64,000 nucleotides of DNA from Tricholoma matsutake (GCA_026075535.2 AP026538.1:17678337-17742336); one strand, 5' to 3'. Counted from the stretch's first letter, positions 22,231 to 31,480 are shown. Numbers and translations: made by a program. Notes: generated by a model not told the origin, from the sequence alone.

Positions 22231-22615
22231 TCATAAGATCTATGTAGTATTGCTAGGCTTTGTGTACATGCGGTGGAAGACCTCGTTGACATCGTTGGGA
22301 ACGACGACAACATACAGCGGGAACTTGTGTCCACTGGTCATCATCGATTCATCGATCTTCGTCGGGATTTCAATGAGATCCACCTTGGCACCTGATTGAT
22401 ATATTTACAGTCACCAGATGATGTCATCAACGAGTTCAATCACATCACAGGATCGTTTACCAGGCAGGCAGGAGGAGACGATGATAATGGGGATGGACGG
22501 ATGCCTTCTCGTAATTGCGATTGAGATTGCAAAGCTATTTGATTTCACGAAGAAGTCCTGGATCCCATCACATGAACGTAGCGCATCTCGGATCTAGACG
22601 AGGAATTAGAGCTCT
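22231..22615 (+). pseudogene. Short relic of an unrecognised gene, 3' part
   Basis: One plus-strand frame reads AVEDLVDIVGNDDNIQREL, HHRFIDLRRDFNEIHLGT, SPDDVINEFNHITGSF and FHEEVLDPIT, with TGA and TAG stops scattered after HLGT. The regular acidic and hydrophobic spacing looks like real protein, but I cannot name the family. Its last 67 bp form the first copy of the 76-bp duplication into which the intact copia inserted. Confidence 0.3.
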
Positions 22616-22624
22616 AACTTCATC
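22558..22624. repeat. 76-bp tandem duplication, first copy split by copia A
   Basis: CTGGATCCCATCACATGAAC and the following bases to 22,624, plus 28,387-28,395 beyond the copia, match 28,396-28,471. The locus held two adjacent 76-bp units before the copia inserted into the first. Confidence 0.8.
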
Positions 22625-22929
22625 TGTTGAAATTAATCCCTGATGCATGCTGTATACATGAGGCAATACATGCAGCATACACATGTATACATGAGGCGAT
22701 ACATGCAGCATACGCATGTTACTGCGCTTACTGCGCATACATGCGGTAAACACATTCCCGAGTCATGTGACATCCTTATTATTATGTATATAAGGAGAAC
22801 CTGTACCGTAGTAGGAATACAGTGTTCTTACCTCTGCTAACCCTAGCTGTAAGTCTAACTAAACCCCAGGTAGGTTGTAAGGAACGTGTAGTCTCTTCCC
22901 CTGTGCAGCGTATATAGTCTGCTCCAACA
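22625..22929 (+). repeat. Copia A 5' LTR
   Basis: Starts TGTTGAAATTAATCC and ends CTGCTCCAACA. Near its start is a two-copy tandem repeat of about 33 bp (CATGAGGC(A/G)ATACATGCAG). A TATATAAG box is at 22,787-22,794. A GTAAGT with CTAAC and CAG downstream (22,851-22,871) resembles splice signals but is too short to be an intron by itself. Confidence 0.95.
22787..22794 (+). promoter_or_regulatory. TATA box of the copia A LTR
   Basis: TATATAAG within the 5' LTR, about 390 bp upstream of the Gag-Pol ATG. It probably sets the U3/R boundary shortly downstream. Confidence 0.6.
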
Positions 22930-22947
22930 GGTTATGGGCCCTGCTGG
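22930..22947 (+). other. Copia A primer-binding site
   Basis: GGTTATGGGCCCTG starts directly after the 5' LTR. The same 14 bases occur at the equivalent place in copia D (minus strand, 44,181-44,199), and a decayed GGTTATGG follows the LTR of copia C at 45,619. The shared site shows that the three use the same tRNA primer. Confidence 0.85.
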
Positions 22948-23178
22948 GCACGTCGCGAACGCGCTTTAATTAGCTGCGAACGACGTTGACTTCATTGTCT
23001 CCAAATTATAACCTTGCACTCTTCGAGAGCTGCATTGCGCTCCCTGCGAGCTGCATATGAAACCTAGGTTGACTAGGGTTAATCACTCTGAAGGAGTGTT
23101 TTCTCCTGAGAACGTTAAACGTGTTTTATTGAGTAAAAAGACTGATTGAGCGCTTTTAACAGCTGCCACCACAGAATC

Positions 23179-26100
23179 ATGTCTTCAACTCTTGAAAAAC
23201 TCGTTCAAACTTTCGACGGATCAAATTACATCTTATGGGCCGACTCTATGAAGGCGTGGCTCAGGTCTCAGGGCCTCTGGCAAATAACTAGCGGGGCGGA
23301 GCAAAAACCGCCCCCGGCGCCTCCTTTAACGGCGACGAACGCTACCTTGGTAGCGGACGCTAATGCCAAGCTCCAGACCTGGAGCAACAAAAATGACCAG
23401 GCTATTGGTAGCCTAGTGCTCCGCCTGGCCCCCTCCATTCGGCAGCGTGCCAACACAAAGGACACTGCTGAGGAGGTGTGGGACCTCATCCGCACCGATT
23501 ATGGTGTGGACGGCCCCTCCCAAGTCTTTTCGGACTTTAGGTCCGCAATAGCAATCAAAATCCCGGCTGCGAACCCCGCACCGGAGATTGCAAGAATGGC
23601 TGACAAATTTGAGCGCCTCATGGCTGCTAATGTCGCCATCCCCGAGCTAGTACAGGCGATGATTCTACTTGCTGCGATGCCGCGCGAGTACGACTCATTG
23701 TCTGCAACGGTCCTTAACACGACCGCCACTAGCGCCTTGACATTTAAACATGTCAAGGACTCCATTGTTGCTGAAGCCTCAAGGCGCACAGCAGTTGGAA
23801 AGCCCGCTGGCCAGCCTCAGGCCAACAAACTTTCCGCTGTTAAGCGCAAGGGGGGAAACCCCAAATGGCAGCCCAAAGAAGGGCAAAACAGCAACGGAGA
23901 CTCGTCCCGAAAACGTGGACGACGTGGGGACAGAAAGACTAAGGAGGAGAAGCCAAAAGAGAAACATACCCACCTCGCCTCCAACGCCTTTACCACCATA
24001 AATGGTAATGGCACCATCATACCGCCGATGCCGCTCATACAGCGCATCGAGCGACGCGAACACACTCCCACAAGGGATCCTCGCCGTCGACCGCCTGCAC
24101 AGGCATATACGGGTGCGGCCTCTTCTTCTCGTTCGGTTTACACCGAATATCAGCAAGCTCGAGACACCCTCGAGCGCATGCAACTTCCGCGCACCGCGAA
24201 AAATCTGCGACCGCTGGAAGAGCACCTTACGGTGCGAGAAGGTAAGAGAAGGAGGATAGAGCCAGAAACCGAGGCTACGATCGAGGAGGTAGAAGACGAT
24301 ACCGTCTCCCTCGGATCCGAACCTCCAGTAACTGACGAGGAAGTGTGGAAAGCCGTCGACGAAATGCTCGTCGATGAACCCCTTGACACAGGGGCGTATG
24401 ATGACAGGTCAGTCTTTTTCCCTGCCACAAGCACCAAGATTAAAATTCCTATGAATACAGCGAACTTTTCATGTGAAATTTTACCGCTATTAAATGTATC
24501 ATGGAATTATGTAGATCTTAATATATGTGCTATGTGTGCAAAGGGAGATTGTAAGAAAGGTGCCGACTGGATCATAGATTCAGGCGCATCAAAACACTTC
24601 ACTGGTGAAATGAAAGATTTCGCTTCTTACGAGCCTTTACCGAGAAAGGACTCTACCTTGGTCCAAACGGCCACTGGTACTACTCATATAGTAGGAAAAG
24701 GAGCAGTCTTCATTAGACACCAGGTAGTATGTAATGGGAAGTCAGAGACGCGTGAAACGCGACTATACCCCGTCTACTACATACCCGACATTAATACTCG
24801 ATTGATGTCAATGGGGGTCTTTTTACAAGACGGAAGTGATGTGCGTGGTTCCTCCGCATACATTTCATTCATCGAGCATGGAAACCCAATCATGCATTGT
24901 GTCCCTCTAAGGAGGAATGACACGATCTATTGGGCTCGGACTCATATATTGAGCACCAAAAAGGTTAATGTCGCGACCATTTATGTCGCTGACTATTTGA
25001 CTTGGCATAGGCGACTTGGACACCCATCCAAAGAGGCGCTAGGGAAAATGCCTAAAAGCACCATAAAATTCCCAAGGAATTTAATTATTCCTAAAGACAA
25101 AATTATATGTCCAGGGTGTGCAGAAGGGAAAATGACCTCAAAATCTTTTCCCGAGTCAGACTCACGAGCTGACAAATCCTTTGAATTAATACATTCCGAC
25201 CTAAAGGAACTCCCGGTACTATCGTACCACAAACATAAATACTTCATTGTATTTCTGGATGACAAAACGTCACATATTTGGGTCCAATGTCTCAGAAAGA
25301 AATCTGACGCTGCTGCAGCGATTAGACAATTTCTAGCAATGGCTAAGACCCAATATGGCGCTACAATCAAGCGCTGGCGTATCGATCCAGGGGGGGAGTT
25401 CAAGGATCGTGAGCTACAAAAACAGCTCAAGGATTTAGGCATCAAAATAGAGATGTCTGCACCCCACGTTCATCAACAGAACGGGCGCGCAGAGCGCGCC
25501 ATAAGGACAATAATGGAAAAGTCGCAAACCCTGCGATTCACCGCTTGTCTACCACAATCATGGTGGGAATTTTGCATAGAACATGCAACACATTTATACA
25601 ACCGAACCCCAATAAGGCGCCTGAAATGGCTGACACCTTTTGAGGACCTGACAAAGGTCCGCCCAGATCTAAACAATCTGAAGGTCTTCGGTTGCGGTGC
25701 TTATGTCTATCTACCAAAGGAAAAACGTCCAACAACATTGTCTCCTCGATCGGAGCTAATGACGTACCTTGGAGTAGAAGACGGCATTAAAGCATATCGT
25801 TTCATGCGACGAAACGGCGCAATATTCATTGGTGCTACGGCACTATTTGATGAAACGATGTTCCCATGCTGTCCCGGAGCTAAAACTCCTGCCAAGACAG
25901 ACCTTGGTGATTTTCCACCAGAACCAGAAGATGACAACCACTCATCTGGAACGGATGGCGATGACCCTATACCGCCACAAAATCCGCCCCTTCCTCCATC
26001 ATCAGAAGATGATGATGATGATTTACCAAGCGAGCAAAAGGCGCATGACGATGCGACTAACGCTCCTCCTCCGCCGCCTCCAGTTAGCACTGAGGACTTT

Positions 26101-28044
26101 CGTCCAAGACGTGAAGATCAACAGGAATGGCAGCAATTGCCCCGTCGATCAGGCAGGCAGAGGAAAATCCCAAACCGTCCCGGCAATACCTATGGAGAAC
26201 AGCGACTCCCCTCTGACATAGAGAGAGACATTGCGCGTGATCGATATTGGAAGAAGTCTGTGGGTCAAGATTCGGATCATAACCGAACACGACCACGACC
26301 TCAACAGCAAGAACCGGTTGCTGGACCGAGTTCGGCACCCCACGAGAGTGTGCCCGATTCCAATAATCAAGAACATGATCACCCAATGGGGGAACCGGAC
26401 GAAGCAGGTTATATTAAAAAGATAACCAAGGAAGGTGGAGATGAGCTTATCCGCTGGCTGTTGTCAAAAGCAGTCACACCATCAAGCGGAAAAAGCCTAG
26501 TTCCAAACCAATTTCGCGATATTGCGCGCCTACCCCGGCAGCAGCAACTTGAGTGGAAACAAGCTTGTCGTGAAGAGTTAGAGGCTCTTCGCAAGCGACA
26601 AGTCTATGACATCGTCGATCTTCCACATGATCGAAAAACGATCAAAAATAGATGGGTTTTCTCCGTGAAATCGGACGGAAGAAAACGAGCCAGACTCGTG
26701 GCCAAAGGCTTTTCACAAGTCGAAGGCGTTGACTTTGATGAGATTTTCTCACCAGTAGTCCGCTACGAGACCGTACGCCTCATGTTTGCCCTTGCGTCTC
26801 TAGAAGGCATGTATATGACCGGTCTAGATGTAAAAACCGCATTTTTATATGGCAAACTTGATGAGGAGATCTATATGGATCAACCCGAGGGTTTCAGACT
26901 CGAGGGTAAAGAGCGCAAAGTAATGCGCTTACGCCGAGCATTGTATGGCCTTAAACAGGCTTCACTAGCATGGTGGAGAGAGCTAGAGGCATTTATGCGC
27001 ACCATTGGGTTCGTGCGCGCCAGCTCCGATGCCGGCATCTTCATACACAAAGATCCTAAGACAGGCAGCATCGTTATTGCGCTAGTCTATGTTGATGATG
27101 GCTTGTTCATGGGCAAGAACAAGAAACTTGTGGATGAAAAGAAGAATGCTTGCCTGAAGCATTGGGAGTGCCGTAGTACTGAAAAAGTCACGGAATTCTT
27201 AGGCATGCGCGTCACCCAGACCGCTGCAAAAGTCAAACTCGATCAAACAGAATATCTCGCCAAAGTGCTTGAGAGGTTCGAGATGACAAATGCCAAGATT
27301 GCCCCCACTCCGCTCCCGACTGGCTACAAACCGTCGGAGAACACAGCGACGCCAAACGCGGCGCTTAGATCAAAATATCAGTCTGTGATCGGATCTTTAT
27401 TGTATCTGATGCTCGGAACGCGACCTGATATCGCTTATGCGGTAATCAAGATGTCGCAATTCTCGGCTAATCCTAGCCAAGAACATCTAGACAAAGCAAT
27501 GTACATAATGCGCTATCTGGTGGGAACCCAGAAGTACAGTATAGTCTATGATGGAGAGAAATCCGAGGGGCTACAGGCCTTCACAGATTCTGATTGGGCA
27601 GCTGACACAGTCAAGCGCCGATCTACAACGGGTTACTTTGCTACTCTGGCGAGTGGCATTGTGTGCTGGCAGTCCCGTTTACAAAAAACTGTAGCACTGT
27701 CATCCACAGAAGCCGAATACATGGCTCTCTCCGACACTTGTCGGCAGATAGTGTGGATAGAGTCCTTATTCCAGGAACTTGGATATACACTGAAGCGCGT
27801 ACCAATCTGCGCTGATAATCAAGGATCCATCTTTATTGGATCAAATCCAGTTCAGGAAAGAAGGACCAAACATATAGACATTCGCTACCACTACACCCGC
27901 GAATGCATAGAAAATGACAAAGTCACAGTCGTTTTCATTCCTGGAAGTGATAATCCGGCTGACATGTTCACAAAGAACCTTGGCGCCGTCCTATTCAGGA
28001 AATTTAGAGACTCTCTCGGAATTACTTTCGAGATTCAAACTTAG
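23179..28044 (+). CDS. Copia A Gag-Pol polyprotein, intact
   Basis: 1,621 residues from the ATG at 23,179 (MSSTLEKLVQTFDGSNY); an upstream TTG in frame at 23,146 is not a credible eukaryotic start. Residues 1-230 are a copia Gag (NYILWADSMKAWLRSQGLW); no CCHC knuckle is visible, only a Lys/Arg-rich stretch. Protease: WIIDSGASKHF near 467. HHCC finger: WHRRLGHPSKEALG to CPGCAEGK. Integrase: Asp in LIHSDLKEL near 673, RIDPGGEFKD, then Glu in NGRAERA. A long acidic/proline region precedes the reverse transcriptase (GLDVKTAFLYGKLDEEIYM, LVYVDDGLFMG near 1303). RNase H: AFTDSDWAADTV near 1469, SSTEAEYMAL, HIDIRYHYTRE. Ends with TAG. It should supply all enzymes for reverse transcription and integration. 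Confidence 0.97.
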   Translation: MSSTLEKLVQTFDGSNYILWADSMKAWLRSQGLWQITSGAEQKPPPAPPLTATNATLVADANAKLQTWSNKNDQAIGSLVLRLAPSIRQRANTKDTAEEVWDLIRTDYGVDGPSQVFSDFRSAIAIKIPAANPAPEIARMADKFERLMAANVAIPELVQAMILLAAMPREYDSLSATVLNTTATSALTFKHVKDSIVAEASRRTAVGKPAGQPQANKLSAVKRKGGNPKWQPKEGQNSNGDSSRKRGRRGDRKTKEEKPKEKHTHLASNAFTTINGNGTIIPPMPLIQRIERREHTPTRDPRRRPPAQAYTGAASSSRSVYTEYQQARDTLERMQLPRTAKNLRPLEEHLTVREGKRRRIEPETEATIEEVEDDTVSLGSEPPVTDEEVWKAVDEMLVDEPLDTGAYDDRSVFFPATSTKIKIPMNTANFSCEILPLLNVSWNYVDLNICAMCAKGDCKKGADWIIDSGASKHFTGEMKDFASYEPLPRKDSTLVQTATGTTHIVGKGAVFIRHQVVCNGKSETRETRLYPVYYIPDINTRLMSMGVFLQDGSDVRGSSAYISFIEHGNPIMHCVPLRRNDTIYWARTHILSTKKVNVATIYVADYLTWHRRLGHPSKEALGKMPKSTIKFPRNLIIPKDKIICPGCAEGKMTSKSFPESDSRADKSFELIHSDLKELPVLSYHKHKYFIVFLDDKTSHIWVQCLRKKSDAAAAIRQFLAMAKTQYGATIKRWRIDPGGEFKDRELQKQLKDLGIKIEMSAPHVHQQNGRAERAIRTIMEKSQTLRFTACLPQSWWEFCIEHATHLYNRTPIRRLKWLTPFEDLTKVRPDLNNLKVFGCGAYVYLPKEKRPTTLSPRSELMTYLGVEDGIKAYRFMRRNGAIFIGATALFDETMFPCCPGAKTPAKTDLGDFPPEPEDDNHSSGTDGDDPIPPQNPPLPPSSEDDDDDLPSEQKAHDDATNAPPPPPPVSTEDFRPRREDQQEWQQLPRRSGRQRKIPNRPGNTYGEQRLPSDIERDIARDRYWKKSVGQDSDHNRTRPRPQQQEPVAGPSSAPHESVPDSNNQEHDHPMGEPDEAGYIKKITKEGGDELIRWLLSKAVTPSSGKSLVPNQFRDIARLPRQQQLEWKQACREELEALRKRQVYDIVDLPHDRKTIKNRWVFSVKSDGRKRARLVAKGFSQVEGVDFDEIFSPVVRYETVRLMFALASLEGMYMTGLDVKTAFLYGKLDEEIYMDQPEGFRLEGKERKVMRLRRALYGLKQASLAWWRELEAFMRTIGFVRASSDAGIFIHKDPKTGSIVIALVYVDDGLFMGKNKKLVDEKKNACLKHWECRSTEKVTEFLGMRVTQTAAKVKLDQTEYLAKVLERFEMTNAKIAPTPLPTGYKPSENTATPNAALRSKYQSVIGSLLYLMLGTRPDIAYAVIKMSQFSANPSQEHLDKAMYIMRYLVGTQKYSIVYDGEKSEGLQAFTDSDWAADTVKRRSTTGYFATLASGIVCWQSRLQKTVALSSTEAEYMALSDTCRQIVWIESLFQELGYTLKRVPICADNQGSIFIGSNPVQERRTKHIDIRYHYTRECIENDKVTVVFIPGSDNPADMFTKNLGAVLFRKFRDSLGITFEIQT

Positions 28045-28067
28045 CTGCTCAGAGCGCTGTACAGTTT

Positions 28068-28076
28068 GAGGGGGGG
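28068..28076 (+). other. Copia A polypurine tract
   Basis: GAGGGGGGG immediately before the 3' LTR, 23 bp after the Gag-Pol stop. It is the expected primer site for plus-strand DNA synthesis. Confidence 0.85.
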
Positions 28077-28381
28077 TGTTGAAATTAATCCCTGATGCAT
28101 GCTGTATACATGAGGCAATACATGCAGCATACACATGTATACATGAGGCGATACATGCAGCATACGCATGTTACTGCGCTTACTGCGCATACATGCGGTA
28201 AACACATTCCCGAGTCATGTGACATCCTTATTATTATGTATATAAGGAGAACCTGTACCGTAGTAGGAATACAGTGTTCTTACCTCTGCTAACCCTAGCT
28301 GTAAGTCTAACTAAACCCCAGGTAGGTTGTAAGGAACGTGTAGTCTCTTCCCCTGTGCAGCGTATATAGTCTGCTCCAACA
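28077..28381 (+). repeat. Copia A 3' LTR
   Basis: 305 bp, reads the same as 22,625-22,929 throughout; I found no difference. Followed by TCATC, the right target duplication. Confidence 0.95.
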
Positions 28382-28395
28382 TCATCATGTTTAAA

Positions 28396-28471
28396 CTGGA
28401 TCCCATCACATGAACGTAGCGCATCTCGGATCTAGACGAGGAATTAGAGCTCTAACTTCATCATGTTTAAA
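28396..28471. repeat. 76-bp tandem duplication, second copy
   Basis: Repeats the sequence at 22,558-22,624 plus 28,387-28,395. It is uninterrupted and contains an internal GATCCCATCACATGAACG block. Confidence 0.85.
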
Positions 28472-29065
28472 CTTTAGCATACTACGTAGTGTTACATTCG
28501 CCGCCGCCGCCCATCACATCAGCGGCTTAGGTAATGGGAGCAGTCACGGTTGTTTGCAGTCGCTCCAGACGACTCTCCGAGTCCTGACTGTCACGACTAG
28601 TCACTGACTGGCACAACACTGAGAGCTGGAGCTGAGAAAGGTCCGATATCTATCTTTGGAACACATGTGGGGGAGCTCGTGCTCGACGTTGGCGGCGACG
28701 AGCACGCATATTACAGACACGACGGAGGCAGCGGGTCGGAGGCAGGAATTGATGGAGGACGGCATTGTTGTGTGATATCACAAAATATCTAACTTTAGAA
28801 CATATCTTTTCTAGGAGGTATACTATTCAGTGTCTGAGGTGACACTGAACACTGGTTCAACCGCTGAATCTGTCTACAGTAGCTAAATCAAGCTAATTAG
28901 TAAGGAAACAAGCACCTCGGCTCCCTTTATTAAGTTAAAGGATGGAGATAATCCTTCTCGAATACGACAGCGTTGGGGAAAAAGCCGGGCGAGCGGATTA
29001 TGTGATTTTGCTGATGTAGTCCCCCAAGGGCCAAGGCCACAGTTGAACTATACCGTTAGAAAACG
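28472..29065. other. No recognisable gene; CpG-containing spacer
   Basis: No long ORF, LTR terminus or inverted repeat is evident. CG dinucleotides are common (for example CGCCGCCGCC near 28,500). The right part forms the upstream region of the secreted-protein gene. Confidence 0.4.
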
Positions 29066-29073
29066 TATAAATA
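29066..29073 (+). promoter_or_regulatory. TATA box of the secreted-protein gene
   Basis: TATAAATA 167 bp upstream of the ATG at 29,240, followed by a pyrimidine-rich leader (29,098-29,215) typical of expressed fungal promoters. Confidence 0.6.
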
Positions 29074-29239
29074 CTTGTCCTTCTAGAGGTTTTTTAATCA
29101 GTTCCTCTTCTTACTTGCGATCAGGTTAGCATCGGGGCCCTTCTCTCCAAGCCTCTTCTTCATCATCTCGTTGTATAACCTTTAACTCATCCTCGTTTTT
29201 TTTTCGCTCTTTCAGAAGCTATCCAACCCGCCAGTCATA

Positions 29240-29622
29240 ATGCAATTCAAGTTCGCCTTCATTACCACTGCTCTTCTTGTTTCCGCCTCTCCGGCGATGT
29301 CGGCCACAGTCCAATGGTTCGCCGGCGCTGATTGCACCGGCTCTGTCATTGCCACCAGCAACAATGCCGAAACTGTATCATGTATCTGGCTCACAAATGG
29401 TGGTTCGGCGAGGTCAATCTCATACTCAGGCACCAATTCGATCCAGTTCTTCATTTCTGGCGGTGGCCACGATCGTTGCACTAATGGCTCGCAATTGACC
29501 CGTAGTGGGTCTGGATGTGCAACTGCTCCTAACGGGTAAGTTCTCTGACTGAACATTGATTGATGTGGTGAACTAATGATGTCGGTTGTAGCGTCAACTG
29601 GGAGAGTGTCTCGGTGCATTAA
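29240..29622 (+). CDS. Small secreted four-cysteine protein, one intron
   Basis: Exon 1 is 29,240-29,535; intron 29,536-29,591 (56 nt, GTAAGT to TAG); exon 2 is 29,592-29,622. The spliced product is 108 residues. Residues 1-22 form a signal peptide with likely cleavage after AMSA. The mature part begins TVQWFAGADCTG and has Cys at 32, 48, 80 and 93, consistent with two disulfides, plus ISYSGTNSIQFFISGGGHD and a WESVSVH tail after splicing. It belongs to the broad class of basidiomycete small secreted proteins; I recall similar uncharacterised sequences but no function. TATA and AATAAA signals at plausible distances support expression. It is the only host gene here that looks intact, lying 0.86 kb from the intact copia. 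An effector or surface role is possible but unsupported. Confidence 0.85.
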
Positions 29623-29714
29623 ATCTTTAGTGCTAGTAGCCACAGGGTTTTTGATATGTAAATCAATGTGGACACTGTATTCACTTGTAAACACTCAAGG
29701 GATTTGTACAGTCA

Positions 29715-29720
29715 AATAAA
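29715..29720 (+). terminator. Polyadenylation signal of the secreted-protein gene
   Basis: AATAAA 93 bp after the stop codon at 29,620-29,622, at a normal 3' UTR distance. Confidence 0.6.
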
Positions 29721-29739
29721 CTTGTTTTTGTTACGAACC

Positions 29740-31025
29740 GTTCACATTTCAGAGCTGGAAGCCTGGACTTCAACCTCAACCAGGGATTTGGTGAGGGTAT
29801 ATGTGCATACGCCCTCATTAGTGTTGCCGCCCCTCGGCTCAGGGATGAGAGCTGACAAATTGGATTTGGCTCCGAGTCGACTCCTGAGCTGATTTAAAGT
29901 GGCTCGATATAGGCAAAGGGGGCAGCTCCGAGCTGGCCGGGCTGCGTGGTCCCTTCCGAATTCGGCAATGGATTGAGTTTGACCTCGCCGTCCGTTGTTG
30001 TTCCGAGTTCTCAACTAATCGTCCAAGATGAGTATGGATCGTGAGATGTGGGAGGGAGACAAAGGGTAAATAGGGAAATGCACGACTCCGTGAGGAGGCG
30101 GTGCATAGCACCAGCCATCCCAACGGGTCTGCAGGCACGTATTTCGAGCGTGGATCCCTACAACAAAACAGGTGTGCTAATGTACATGATGTGGCATCAT
30201 AGCAATGATGCGTCAAAAACTCTCTGTTGATTAAAACCCAGTGGGAACAATGAATCAACAGAAAGCAAAGCTACCAGCTGCTGCCAAGTAGGTGGACTCG
30301 AAACAGCACCTAGGATGCGGGTGGGCGGGAGTATGAAAATAGAGGCTCGCTGGCTTGAAACTCTACAAGTCCGGAGGACCGGAATGTGCGGATTTGATGC
30401 GGATCGCTTGCACGGGGACAGCCGCTTTCAGAAACCGGGGAAGGAGGTGTCACAGTCCAGGCCGATCATCGCACTGTAAGATTAGACTACTATAAAAAAC
30501 ATTCTAAAGACGATTTATTGAGATTCGGATCCGAGTTATTGTCAATCTGAGCTCGCTGGATGTCTCATCGGATCCAAACCGGATCATCCGATCTATTCGT
30601 GCGGCGTTTGCCGAAGAAATCTATTTTTATTTTTGTCCGATCAGTTTTCCCAAGCTCCACTCTTTTTTTTGGCTCGTCGACAGGGAGTCGGTCATGCACC
30701 AACCACCCGACATGGTAGTCGAGGCTGGTGTGATGTACTTTTTTTTTTTTGGCTCGTGACTCTTTTATTACACGTGTCTTTATTTGGGTTGCGCCTGCTA
30801 TTGGAGCGCAGACCTCAGGCTGTTGTGACACACCGTCCTTTTCTTGGTCTCATTGCTTGCTCTGGTCAATTGTCATGACTGATTACAATCCAGTGGTATT
30901 TTTTTTTTACCCCGAACTTTTCCTTGTGTGTGTTTAACTTTTGGTAGCTCACCAGGGTGAGGAGGTAGCACGTGCATAAGTTGTCGTGGAATGAGATGCT
31001 CTGAAATGGCAGTCGATCTGTAGGG
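29740..31025. other. No recognisable gene; possible hAT-like end
   Basis: TTAGTGTTGCCGCCCCTCGG at about 29,818 resembles a hAT terminus, and GGCTC/GAGC and CTCCGAG motifs follow to 29,940, but no matching right end was found. The minus-strand open frame at 29,839-30,258 shows no protein-like motif. Two T tracts at about 30,662 and 30,738 are each followed by GGCTCGT, a short local repeat. Confidence 0.3.
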
Positions 31026-31030
31026 TGTGC

Positions 31031-31475
31031 TGTTGGAATACCAAGCGTGACTCACCCGAATAGGTAGCCCCACCTACCCGCTTTTTTATTTGCTTTTCTG
31101 GATCTTATTGTGCAGCTATGCACCACTATGCCGACTCCATGGTATGTTTGCATTACTTGCAAATTCCTTTCATATTACTACATTGCTATTGCTCTCGTCG
31201 AGAGCCTTTCCTTTTGTTATCTCATTGTAGTTTAGCTTACTTTACTATTTGCTACAAGTACTGCTGCGTGGACTCGTCTCCCCTCAGTCATTTGGCTATT
31301 GCTTGCACATACAAACACTGAGGTGAGATCATTACTTACTATGCTTATCTTTTCGCACTCACCGTTGTACTTCTAGCTCTATTATTAGGTGAATATACTT
31401 AGTCGTTTGGCTATCGCTCGCGTGTACAAACACTGAGCTCTATTATTAGTATGGCTTAGTTCTACATTCATTACA
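31031..31475 (+). repeat. Solo LTR, copia-like, with intron-like segment (445 bp)
   Basis: Starts TGTTGGAATACCAAGCG and ends TTCATTACA, with an exact target duplication TGTGC at 31,026-31,030 and 31,476-31,480. The 3' third has a block AGTC...ACACTGAG (31,286-31,322), then GTGAG...TTCTAG (54 nt), then CTCTATTATTAG; a second copy at 31,401-31,449 has ACACTGAG joined directly to CTCTATTATTAG. Orientation is inferred from the intron-like signals and from the copia C LTR, which has the same arrangement. Confidence 0.9.
31323..31376 (+). other. Intron-like segment inside the solo LTR
   Basis: 54 nt, GTGAGATC to TTCTAG, with CTTAC and CTCAC as candidate branch points. Its removal would give exactly the ACACTGAG-CTCTATTATTAG junction found in the downstream copy at 31,430-31,449. 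Not shown to be spliced. Confidence 0.6.
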
Positions 31476-31480
31476 TGTGC

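Larger units (their letters stand above)
22625..28381 (+). mobile_element. Intact Ty1/copia retrotransposon (copia A)
   Basis: 5,757 bp with two 305-bp LTRs that I read as identical, a 5-bp target duplication TCATC (22,620-22,624 and 28,382-28,386), a primer site, a polypurine tract and one uninterrupted Gag-Pol frame. Identical LTRs imply very recent insertion. Order of domains (protease, integrase, reverse transcriptase, RNase H) is that of Ty1/copia. CG dinucleotides are common, unlike in the decayed elements of this window. Every part needed for autonomous movement that can be judged from sequence is present. Confidence 0.96.

Noticed and set aside
22851..22871. GTAAGT...CAG in the copia A LTR as an intron
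   Set aside because: Only 21 nt, too short for splicing. It may be a donor used with a downstream acceptor, but no acceptor could be identified.
23146..23178. In-frame TTG at 23,146 as the start of copia A Gag-Pol
   Set aside because: TTG is not a normal start in fungi; the ATG at 23,179 begins text with good Gag similarity (MSSTLEKLVQTFDGSNY).
24002..26425. Additional frames on both strands inside copia A (for example minus 23,779-24,225)
   Set aside because: They are shadows of the Gag-Pol frame and have no independent motif.
29839..30258. Minus-strand 139-codon frame upstream of the solo LTR
   Set aside because: Irregular composition, no motif, no splice or promoter support.
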